From Alkalihalobacillus pseudalcaliphilus (lineage in GTDB: Bacteria > Bacillota > Bacilli > Bacillales > Bacillaceae_D), in assembly GCF_028610675.1 (NCBI RefSeq), contig NZ_JAQQWS010000013.1:16167-80166 (forward strand): a stretch of 64,000 nucleotides of DNA. Direction: 5' to 3'. The notes under the pieces were generated by a model that saw nothing but the letters and a program-made list of their open reading frames with translations, did no database searches and was not told the origin of the DNA. Below, one piece after another: positions 25,860 through 32,248 of this stretch. The first letter of the stretch is position 1. Each line of letters opens with the position of its first letter. A program made the translations under genes and the position numbers.

Positions 25860-26779
25860 TACATTTCACCTACCTTATAAAAATTTCCATCCTCTAAACT
25901 CAATCCAAATAAATTTTGTTTGTCATAGTAGTCCACGAGCACATCAGAATGAACATCCACCTGTTTCCAATCTGACACCTGTAAATGATGGCGGTACCAG
26001 AACCTCCAATTTTCAGGATTTTTTCGTAGTATGTTTAGAAAGTGGCTATACATTTCCTTAGCCGAATCATGGATATTATTTTTAGTGACTTTAATTAATG
26101 GCTGGGCTTCTAAATATTCATTTCCATTTTGATCCGTTACAATATTAATACAACAAACAGGCTTATTAATAATTGACAATAGCCTAAAAATGCCACTTCT
26201 AATAGTTACCACTGAAGACAAGTAGTTTACTTCAATTGGATTAAAGTCCTTTCCTACACCAGTATTTCCATCTAAATATAAAAATAAATGGTTTTTTTCT
26301 AATGTTTTCAAAATTTCGAATCCTATATTCTTATTCTCAGCAATCAAAACTTGGTCAATTAGGTCCTTCTTAATCTCATACTGTTCAAGCTCTTTTTCTA
26401 ATTCACTAGTTTTTTGATCGATTAATAAAGATAATTTATAAGAAAGTCCTCTATCTTTAAGAAATAGGGCCAGATAGAATGGAATAAGCCTATAATTATT
26501 TAGATGAAATGATACAAATACCCCTGCTTCTTGAACACACTCAAAAATGTGTTCTTGACCTTTTATTCCTTTAAAACCCTCAAAACTAAATGGACTCACC
26601 CTTATAGTATTCTGACTCTCTATCTTCCACATATACTCGTACCATATTTCTAAAATTGAAGAAGTTGAGTATTGTAAGGGTTTTAGTTCCTTTATTAAAT
26701 TACTAAGAGCTCTCAAATATTCAAAGTCATGTACTTTTTGTTCCTTTAGCTTTTCTATAAAATTAATTTTTTCGTTCAC
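25859..26779 (-). CDS. LpxL/HtrB-like acyltransferase (LPLAT superfamily)
   Basis: A 306-residue protein. The region SFHLNNYRLIPFYLALFL, then LYLDGNTGVGKDF, IRSGIFRLLSIINKPVCCIN and PENWRFWYRHH follow the order of motifs of LpxL/LABLAT acyltransferases, which move acyl chains from acyl-ACP. The catalytic HX4D/E motif is not canonical: after the His the fifth residue is Arg (HLNNYR), so the acid must come from elsewhere or chemistry differs. GTG start is set by GAGGG. In this operon it is the only candidate for attaching the ACP-bound fatty acid to the peptide. Confidence 0.75.
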   Translation of the reverse strand: MNEKINFIEKLKEQKVHDFEYLRALSNLIKELKPLQYSTSSILEIWYEYMWKIESQNTIRVSPFSFEGFKGIKGQEHIFECVQEAGVFVSFHLNNYRLIPFYLALFLKDRGLSYKLSLLIDQKTSELEKELEQYEIKKDLIDQVLIAENKNIGFEILKTLEKNHLFLYLDGNTGVGKDFNPIEVNYLSSVVTIRSGIFRLLSIINKPVCCINIVTDQNGNEYLEAQPLIKVTKNNIHDSAKEMYSHFLNILRKNPENWRFWYRHHLQVSDWKQVDVHSDVLVDYYDKQNLFGLSLEDGNFYKVGEM

Positions 26780-26791
26780 ACACAACCCTCG

Positions 26792-27865
26792 CTATACTAA
26801 GCTATATTTTTTACCCATTAAATGTAGTAATTGAATTAAGACTTTAATAACAGGATCATAGACGGATACCTCTCCACCACTTTTCCCTTCAACAATGTCT
26901 AATCCGCATATATCTATTGGTAAGGAATATATACTATCCAGTGTATTTTTGACCTCGTTCATTTGCATCCCCTCTTGAATAGGGAAATCTACTAAAGGGA
27001 ATATTTTAGGATCGAAAGCATCCGTATCAAAACTAACGTACCCTAATAATTCATTACTACGAAAATCTATTGGTAATTCATCAAGTAACTCACTTATATT
27101 GTTCTGTCTTAAATCACGAGCAGATACCTGAAATAATTTTGGATGCTTATACACTTGTTCTCTTGACCTGAAACCTCTTACACCAAATTGGATGACCCCA
27201 TAAATCGATTCATCATCTAATAAATATTTTACAAAATTCGCATGATCTAGATTCTCCTGACGGTGCTTTAGGCTATATCCACAATCATGGTGAGCATCAA
27301 ATTGAAATAGGACAAACTTCTTTTTCGGATACAGCTTCTTCAGCCCATTAATTGCATAAAAGGTTAAAGAATGATCTCCGCCAATTGTTAATAATTTTGA
27401 ATCGGAAAAGTGAGTAAAAGCTATAACATCATCCAGGCATTTTTGAATGTCACATTGATCAAAAACTTCTTCCATATCACCTAAATCTTTAACAACCGCA
27501 TCTTGCCAAAGTAACTTATTATCGTCCACATCATATATTCCAGACATGCTTTTTAAATTAAAATCATAAAAGTTGGTATATGCATAACTAGCTCTGCGCA
27601 ATACCTCTGGGAAGTGGCGGACTGCGGATTTCTGCATATTGGATCCCCTGTTATATGGAACGCCTAATACAAAAAGATCAGCTGCTTCAAAATCAACACA
27701 ATTCTTTAGGTTAAAAAAGGAATGATCAACGCTTTTGATATAATTTAAATGCCTGGGCAACATCTCTTTTTTAAAAGGGTTATCCGACAACCAAAATTTA
27801 TCAAAGCTCGAATTTGCCAATATCACCTCTGAATCATTTACCTTATAAATATACTTGTTAGTCAC
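26792..27865 (-). CDS. Arginase/agmatinase-fold enzyme, candidate peptide arginase
   Basis: A 357-residue ureohydrolase-family enzyme that keeps all six manganese ligands: His165 (IGGDHS), Asp190/His192/Asp194 (FDAHHD) and Asp280/Asp282 (SFDTDAFD), plus Glu326 in GLDIVEG. The GTG start overlaps the protease stop as GTGA; an upstream ATG in the same frame would lie inside the protease gene. In RiPP loci, enzymes of this fold (OspR-type peptide arginases) turn Arg of the precursor into ornithine. The precursors here end in IIRCAR, so two Arg are available. Free-arginine or guanidino-compound hydrolysis is the alternative. Confidence 0.85.
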   Translation of the reverse strand: MTNKYIYKVNDSEVILANSSFDKFWLSDNPFKKEMLPRHLNYIKSVDHSFFNLKNCVDFEAADLFVLGVPYNRGSNMQKSAVRHFPEVLRRASYAYTNFYDFNLKSMSGIYDVDDNKLLWQDAVVKDLGDMEEVFDQCDIQKCLDDVIAFTHFSDSKLLTIGGDHSLTFYAINGLKKLYPKKKFVLFQFDAHHDCGYSLKHRQENLDHANFVKYLLDDESIYGVIQFGVRGFRSREQVYKHPKLFQVSARDLRQNNISELLDELPIDFRSNELLGYVSFDTDAFDPKIFPLVDFPIQEGMQMNEVKNTLDSIYSLPIDICGLDIVEGKSGGEVSVYDPVIKVLIQLLHLMGKKYSLV

Positions 27866-28443
27866 ACCCTCACAACCTTTGCATAATAGGGCCTTAATAG
27901 TTTCCACCAGAACGGTAATGCCAAAATAGTTAATAACGCAATCGTCCACATCGTATATTCGGGGTTATTGACGATCGTTAATTGAAAATACAAGATAGAG
28001 AATAAGAATACAAAAGAATATAATGTATAGCTTAATTTTTTATAAATGACTTGCTGCTGATTAGGTAGCACATTCTGTATAAACTGACCATCTGAACCTT
28101 TACTCGGAATTAAATGACGAAAGACCATTGGCAAGTAAGCAATCGCAACTAATTTTAAAGCAATCAAATACGGTTGCATTATAAAAATAAGTATTAATAA
28201 TAGTTGTGCCATTGGACCAGCTATAGAAATAATAATATCTTCTGTTCTCGTTGGTTTTCTTCCGAAATTAAATCTTACATAGAACTTCTTCTCACTCAGG
28301 CTTGCAACAATTTTTTTACTTTCTGCTTTCATAAAAATAGCCCCAAGATAATGTCCACACTCGTGAACAATTAGACTGATATAAGAATGGAGCGGGAATA
28401 AAGCGATGAATAAAATAACGTCAATAAGTTGTAGCTCCATCAT
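27862..28443 (-). CDS. M50-family (site-2 protease-like) membrane metalloprotease
   Basis: A 193-residue membrane protein with about five hydrophobic segments. Zinc site: His27-Glu28-x-x-His31 in IVHECGHYLG within the first helices, and the third ligand probably Asp118 in IPSKGSDGQFIQN, as in S2P proteases. It is the first gene after the precursor array and overlaps the arginase gene by four bases. M50 proteases serve as leader peptidases or signal-processing enzymes in several peptide loci. Here it could cleave the precursor leader or process the pro-peptide. Confidence 0.82.
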   Translation of the reverse strand: MMELQLIDVILFIALFPLHSYISLIVHECGHYLGAIFMKAESKKIVASLSEKKFYVRFNFGRKPTRTEDIIISIAGPMAQLLLILIFIMQPYLIALKLVAIAYLPMVFRHLIPSKGSDGQFIQNVLPNQQQVIYKKLSYTLYSFVFLFSILYFQLTIVNNPEYTMWTIALLTILALPFWWKLLRPYYAKVVRV

Positions 28444-28627
28444 TCAAACACACCCTTACCTACAAACAAATTTGCATTCATATAATTTAACTACCAATAC
28501 TGAGTCAGAGCCCTTTAGCCAATCAAAATTACGCATTTACATAATTGAATTAAACGAGAGTCTTGGTGGAAATTTTGCTTCTATTTTAATTAAACATACA
28601 GGGCCCTATCAATATTTTTAACCTAGC

Positions 28628-28704
28628 TTAGCGGGCACAACGGATAATTACGACATCGCCATTTCTTTGCTCTTCGAACTTTTCTAATTCTTCCACCGTT
28701 ACTG
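28628..28704 (-). CDS. RiPP precursor gene copy 6 (start lost in assembly gap)
   Basis: The last copy of the array: codons 6 to 30 are visible and identical in sequence to copies 2-5, ending in DVVIIRCAR and stop. The 5' end runs into a 100-N gap. It is followed by 184 bases without a gene before the M50 protease start (28444-28627). Confidence 0.8.
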
Positions 28705-28804
28705 NNNNNNNNNNNNNNNNNNNNNNNNNNNNNNNNNNNNNNNNNNNNNNNNNNNNNNNNNNNNNNNNNNNNNNNNNNNNNNNNNNNNNNNNNNNNNNNN
28801 NNNN
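28705..28804. other. Assembly gap (100 N) in the precursor array
   Basis: Exactly 100 N between two copies of a 120-base repeat. A fixed-size run is the usual scaffold placeholder, so its true length and the number of missing copies are unknown. Confidence 0.95.
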
Positions 28805-28815
28805 TTTTTGGGGTT

Positions 28816-28908
28816 TTAGCGGGCACAACGGATAATTACGACATCGCCATTTCTTTGCTCTTCGAACTTTTCTAATTCTTCCACCGTTACTGGTTTTGGT
28901 TGACTCAT
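28816..28908 (-). CDS. RiPP precursor gene copy 5
   Basis: Thirty codons identical in peptide sequence to copies 2-4. Upstream of the ATG only AAA is visible before the second gap; the bases differ from copies 2-4 (AAAATG instead of GAAATG) and match copy 1, a hint of repeat collapse or a variant leader spacer. Confidence 0.85.
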   Translation of the reverse strand: MSQPKPVTVEELEKFEEQRNGDVVIIRCAR

Positions 28909-28911
28909 TTT

Positions 28912-29011
28912 NNNNNNNNNNNNNNNNNNNNNNNNNNNNNNNNNNNNNNNNNNNNNNNNNNNNNNNNNNNNNNNNNNNNNNNNNNNNNNNNNNNNNNNNN
29001 NNNNNNNNNNN
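28912..29011. other. Second assembly gap (100 N) in the precursor array
   Basis: Again exactly 100 N. The repeat unit is 120 bases, so a real gap could hide one or many further copies. Confidence 0.95.
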
Positions 29012-29022
29012 TTTTTGGGGTT

Positions 29023-29115
29023 TTAGCGGGCACAACGGATGATTACGACATCGCCATTTCTTTGCTCTTCGAACTTTTCTAATTCTTCGACCGTTACTGG
29101 TTTTGGTTGACTCAT
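29023..29115 (-). CDS. RiPP precursor gene copy 4
   Basis: Thirty codons, same peptide as copy 2, with a synonymous change (GTC GAA in place of GTG GAA at codons 9-10). Own Shine-Dalgarno AAGGAGG eight bases before ATG. Confidence 0.88.
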   Translation of the reverse strand: MSQPKPVTVEELEKFEEQRNGDVVIIRCAR

Positions 29116-29142
29116 TTCAATTTCCTCCTTCTTTTTGGGGTT

Positions 29143-29235
29143 TTAGCGGGCACAACGGATGATTACGACATCGCCATTTCTTTGCTCTTCGAACTTTTCT
29201 AATTCTTCCACCGTTACTGGTTTTGGTTGACTCAT
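29143..29235 (-). CDS. RiPP precursor gene copy 3
   Basis: Thirty codons, same peptide as copy 2, exactly 120 bases downstream of it, with own AAGGAGG. Differs from copy 2 by a synonymous Ile codon. Confidence 0.88.
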   Translation of the reverse strand: MSQPKPVTVEELEKFEEQRNGDVVIIRCAR

Positions 29236-29262
29236 TTCAATTTCCTCCTTCTTTTTGGGGTT

Positions 29263-29355
29263 TTAGCGGGCACAACGGATAATTACGACATCGCCATTTC
29301 TTTGCTCTTCGAACTTTTCTAATTCTTCCACCGTTACTGGTTTTGGTTGACTCAT
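29263..29355 (-). CDS. RiPP precursor gene copy 2
   Basis: A 30-residue peptide beginning MSQPKPVTVEELEKFEEQ and ending RNGDVVIIRCAR. The acidic, helix-forming first ~20 residues look like a leader; the hydrophobic-basic tail DVVIIRCAR looks like a core, with Arg27, Cys28 and Arg30 as modifiable residues. A Gly after Asn (NG) would suit cleavage. Each copy has its own ribosome binding site AAGGAGG in a 27-base spacer. Multicopy identical precursors suggest high product demand rather than product diversity. Confidence 0.88.
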   Translation of the reverse strand: MSQPKPVTVEELEKFEEQRNGDVVIIRCAR

Positions 29356-29381
29356 TTCAATTTCCTCCTTCTTTTTGGGTT

Positions 29382-29474
29382 TTAGCGGGCACAACGGATG
29401 ATTACGACATCGCCATTTCTTTGTTCTTCGAACTTTTCTAATTCTTCCACCGTTACTGGTTTTGGTTGATTCAT
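29382..29474 (-). CDS. RiPP precursor gene copy 1
   Basis: The promoter-proximal intact copy. It differs from the others only at residue 2 (Asn in place of Ser), while DVVIIRCAR is unchanged. GGAGG lies nine bases upstream (spacer CTGCTAAA). Very short genes of this kind are missed by automated callers. Evidence for coding is threefold: a ribosome binding site before each copy, synonymous differences between copies, and the surrounding modification genes. Confidence 0.88.
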   Translation of the reverse strand: MNQPKPVTVEELEKFEEQRNGDVVIIRCAR

Positions 29475-29475
29475 T

Positions 29476-29560
29476 TTAGCAGCCTCCTTCTTTTTGTTTT
29501 AGTACTTTCTTTTCAACTTCTCTAATTTTTTCAACATTTACTAGTTCTTTTTTTAATCAC
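29476..29560 (-). pseudogene. Divergent or frameshifted precursor-like copy ahead of the array
   Basis: From a GTG at 29560 (AAAGGGGG upstream) the frame breaks at a run of seven A; removing one A gives a frame that reads IKKELVNVEKIREVEKKVL and ends KEGGC with a stop one base before the first intact precursor ATG. At base level it aligns well with the leader part of the array (LVNVEKIREVEK against PVTVEELEKFEE). It is either a decayed seventh copy or a functional divergent one affected by a homopolymer error. Confidence 0.5.
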
Positions 29561-29626
29561 CCCCTTTAATAAATTTGAATATTCAGATAAAATTATCTGT
29601 AGATATTTGTTTTTTTAATCTTAATT

Positions 29627-29770
29627 TTAATTAACAGGTGGTAAAGTTGGTAAATCTTCCGATAACGGTGAAATAAAATCCAAGGCTAATTCTGTTCCGA
29701 ATTGAGTACTTAAAAATCCAAATGTAATCAAGATAACTGTAAATAATAATAGTTTTAGTGTTTGTTTCAT
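29627..29770 (-). CDS. 47-residue secreted pro-peptide, candidate quorum-sensing signal
   Basis: ATG after CGGAGG. The peptide starts MKQTLKLLLFTVILITFGFL, a clear secretion signal, and ends LSEDLPTLPPVN. A short basic-hydrophobic N-terminus with a short hydrophilic tail is the layout of PapR/NprX/Phr pro-peptides, whose C-terminal 5-10 residues are processed and re-imported. It lies divergent to an RRNPP-type regulator and is the first gene ahead of the precursor array, so signal and product would be co-expressed in a positive loop. Confidence 0.72.
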   Translation of the reverse strand: MKQTLKLLLFTVILITFGFLSTQFGTELALDFISPLSEDLPTLPPVN

Positions 29771-29822
29771 AACTAACCTCCGAATGATTTATTTTTGATA
29801 AGCTCATTGTACTACGTATCAA

Positions 29823-29836
29823 AAAATGACCATTTT
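29823..29836. promoter_or_regulatory. Inverted repeat between regulator and pro-peptide genes, possible operator
   Basis: AAAATG-AC-CATTTT is a perfect palindrome. On the minus strand it lies 11 bases before a TACAAT -10-like element, so it covers the place of the -35 region. It is a candidate binding site for the helix-turn-helix regulator; no good -35 is seen, as expected for an activated promoter. Confidence 0.4.
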
Positions 29837-29937
29837 GAGGTTTCGAGGTATTTTTCAAATATTTAGTGAATTTCTCTCTGTTTTTCATTAAAATAATAAA
29901 TAAATACAAAATTTGTTGTATATTAGGAGGTTTAATG

Positions 29938-30852
29938 ATGTTTATTTCCAGTAAAGATCTAGGGGAAGAAATTAAGAAGTTAAGAAAACAATTTTCCTTA
30001 TCGCAGAAGGATTTAGCAGAGGGAATATGCACACAAGCAGCCATTAGTAGTATTGAGCTAGGAAGAACTTTCCCAAGTATTGATATACTTTACGCAATAT
30101 CAATAAAACTCCACTTCTCCATTGACCAGCTTATTAAAGAATTATCTACAACAAGCTATTTATACATACAAGAAACTATGAGCGAAATAGACAGACTTGT
30201 AAAATTAAACGACTACAAAGAAGTATTTGAAATTACGAAGCTTAACCTCAAAAACCATACACTGAAAACCTTAGGAAATGAATTTAACCAGTACATACGC
30301 TGGCATAACATTTTATCAAGTTATTACATAAATCAAATTAATTATAAACAATGTATCAATGAGCTCGAAGAATTAATCGACGTTCAACAGGATTACTTAT
30401 TAAAACAATCTTATCAAGATTTGAAAATAAAAAATGTGATAGGTAATATCTTAACACAGAATAAACAATACAAAAAAGCAACGATTTATTACCAAGACAT
30501 ATTAAGTAAAAATATAAAAATAGAAGGTTATTATAAACTCAAGCTAAAAGTTTATTTTAATTTATCAAAGCTTATGTTCTTAAGATCTGAATATCAAATG
30601 TCCACAGAAATCGCCCACGAAGGCATCTTATTATCGATAAAACAAGAAGATATCTCTGTACTTCCAAATTTATTTGTTCAATTTGGCCAATCTCTTTCAA
30701 TGTTAGCCGATAGAGACCCCGTTCAGCAAAATCAAGTATTAGAATACTATACAAACGCCATAAATTTATATAAAGTTCTACAAAGGCAATGGTATGTGGA
30801 CTTTATAAATAAAGAATTAATTCCGATTCTACCTCAAGTTAATAATAAGTAA
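29938..30852 (+). CDS. RRNPP-type (PlcR/NprR-like) transcriptional regulator
   Basis: A 304-residue regulator: XRE helix-turn-helix at residues ~6-60 (LGEEIKKLRKQFSLSQKDLA, ISSIELGRTFPSIDILYAIS) followed by ~240 residues of helical repeats of TPR type (NKQYKKATIYYQDIL, SEYQMSTEIAHEGILLS, LEYYTNAINLYKVLQRQ). This is the RRNPP architecture, where a re-imported peptide binds the TPR groove. The second of two ATG codons is chosen (seven bases from AGGAGG). Divergent from the pro-peptide gene, it should control the acylated-peptide operon by cell density. Confidence 0.85.
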   Translation: MFISSKDLGEEIKKLRKQFSLSQKDLAEGICTQAAISSIELGRTFPSIDILYAISIKLHFSIDQLIKELSTTSYLYIQETMSEIDRLVKLNDYKEVFEITKLNLKNHTLKTLGNEFNQYIRWHNILSSYYINQINYKQCINELEELIDVQQDYLLKQSYQDLKIKNVIGNILTQNKQYKKATIYYQDILSKNIKIEGYYKLKLKVYFNLSKLMFLRSEYQMSTEIAHEGILLSIKQEDISVLPNLFVQFGQSLSMLADRDPVQQNQVLEYYTNAINLYKVLQRQWYVDFINKELIPILPQVNNK

Positions 30853-30901
30853 ATAAGATATTTGTACCATCATTCTCAATTAAAAATACCTAATAATCAA
30901 A

Positions 30902-30937
30902 GGAAATAGCTCTGGCTAAAAGGCTAGAGCTATTTCC
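30902..30937 (+). terminator. Hairpin after the regulator gene
   Basis: GGAAATAGCTCT pairs with AGAGCTATTTCC around a 12-base loop; T-rich sequence follows only after ~12 bases. The gap up to 31200 holds no convincing gene. Confidence 0.5.
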
Positions 30938-31200
30938 ATCCCGAAATCTTTATTTTTTAATTTAACAATCATGTCATCACTAACAATTAGTGGCTGTTGT
31001 AAGTATTAATTATATTTGTTATGCTCTCAAAATCTTAACTTTCAATACATACATTCATGTTATAAAGCAAATCTTGCCCTCTTTCCTTAAAATAATCTGC
31101 ATGCTTATTAATATCTTGTACAATCGACATTTCACTCTTACTTATAATTCTTAATATTAGTGAATAGAATTTTACAAATAGTAATTTAAGGAGGAATACG

Positions 31201-31404
31201 GTGAAACATATTCACTTAAAAGTAATGATTTTAAAGATTTTTTACTTATTAATCACCTACATCCTATCCTTAGTCGTTCACTCGATGCACTTATACATTC
31301 TTTTTACCTTTCTTCTATCCTGTCCATGGCTACTAATGAGCTTTATTTGGTTAAAGAACAGTCTAAAAAAACTTGATGAAAATTGTCATACATGCAAAAA
31401 ATAG
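31201..31404 (+). CDS. Small two-helix membrane protein, unknown
   Basis: GTG start after AAGGAGG. The 67-residue protein is almost all membrane: two hydrophobic segments (LKIFYLLITYILSLVV and LYILFTFLLSCPWLLMSFIW) and a basic tail ending CHTCKK. No family recognised. It overlaps the next gene by 29 bases in another frame, which suggests translational coupling. It lies next to the acylated-peptide regulator, so an immunity role is conceivable but unsupported. Confidence 0.5.
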   Translation: MKHIHLKVMILKIFYLLITYILSLVVHSMHLYILFTFLLSCPWLLMSFIWLKNSLKKLDENCHTCKK

Positions 31405-31660
31405 ACACCTCTTCCCCCTAATCAACAAGCATGGTCAAGATGTAGAGATCGTCATTTCGGACATGAGCCCAACCTTTAAGGTGCATGTCATGCATAAAGC
31501 CCATGAAACATTAACAGAGCAGGAAAGTTGGTTTTTAAACCGGTACCTGAACTTAAGGTTAATGAAACGAAATGTGTTTGGGTATCAACGGTTTGACCGC
31601 TTTAGAGCAAGAATTTTATTAAGACATCAATATAAAAAAATCGGAAAGCACGTTGGATAA
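31376..31660 (+). CDS. Small basic protein, unknown
   Basis: A 94-residue basic protein (KIVIHAKNRHLFPLINK near the start, RNVFGYQRFDRFRARILLRH near the end) without signal peptide or cysteine. No Shine-Dalgarno of its own is visible; translation could depend on the overlapping upstream gene. Not recognised. A strong inverted repeat (31671-31705) follows. Confidence 0.45.
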   Translation: MKIVIHAKNRHLFPLINKHGQDVEIVISDMSPTFKVHVMHKAHETLTEQESWFLNRYLNLRLMKRNVFGYQRFDRFRARILLRHQYKKIGKHVG

Positions 31661-31670
31661 GAAAGTAAGT

Positions 31671-31705
31671 AATGTTTCAGGGGGCCATGGCCCCCCTGGA
31701 ACATT
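31671..31705. repeat. GC-rich perfect hairpin CAGGGGGCCATGGCCCCC
   Basis: AATGTT..CAGGGGG and CCCCCTG..AACATT form a very stable stem with no T-run. It differs strongly in composition from its surroundings and is likely either the terminator of the two small genes or a scrap of a mobile element. Confidence 0.5.
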
Positions 31706-31756
31706 CCAACAACTCTACTCTTAATATTATGGGTAATCACTTTACCCCAACAACAG

Positions 31757-31912
31757 TCATTGTGCTGAAGCTTTTTGTTCTAAATGCTTCAATACCTTAT
31801 GGATTTTTGGACTATTTTCCTTTATATTTCGTCGCACAGTTTCTCCTGTACGATAAACATTTGATACATTGCCACCTGATAGTATTTCTTCGTTTTCATT
31901 ATGACTGTTCAT
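31757..31912 (-). pseudogene. Truncated copy of the APH-family kinase gene
   Basis: A 51-codon frame starting MNSHNENEEILSGGNVSNVY aligns from its first residue with the kinase at 13402-14199 (MDDQHENEEKLSGGNVTNVY) through SPKIHKVLKHLE, then ends at a stop. Only the first ~48 residues remain; the catalytic part is absent. The upstream sequence with CCCCTAG also resembles the leader of the intact gene. The stretch 31913-32248 shows nothing else. Confidence 0.75.
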
Positions 31913-32248
31913 GAAAATTCCCCTAGTTCAATATGCAACTAGAAGAAAGATTAATAATGATCAAAGTATTGGAAAACGTTTCTTAATGAAGCAAGATCCA
32001 TTTCAGAAACCAACTTTTTACAGGGAGAAAGTAATATCAATTCAAACAGTCATTGTAACCGTCAAATACCTTCTAGGTAAGATCGTCAACTTTCCCTCTC
32101 CCTGTTCCTCACTTTCTATAGACTGATTTAAGTATAAAGAAAGCTGCTGGTTTAAGGTGAACTGTTGAGTTCTAGTTTATCGTTTACAATTTTTCAATGC
32201 ATTTTTAATTTTCTAACTATACTCTCTTCAATTATGATCTATTTTGGC

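Noticed and set aside
28406..28621. 71-codon plus-strand frame next to the precursor array
   Set aside because: No ribosome binding site, antisense to the protease start, and no recognisable features.
28623..29082. Long open frames running through the N blocks
   Set aside because: They are artefacts of N translation. The real genes are the separate 30-codon units with their own ribosome binding sites.
29631..30044. 137-codon minus-strand frame covering the pro-peptide and the regulator start
   Set aside because: It runs antisense through the regulator, has no ribosome binding site, and differs in frame from the 47-codon pro-peptide, which has CGGAGG and a signal sequence.
31035..31130. 31-residue minus-strand peptide starting MSIVQDINKHADYF
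   Set aside because: It has only a weak ribosome binding site and no neighbour or repeat support; length alone is not evidence.
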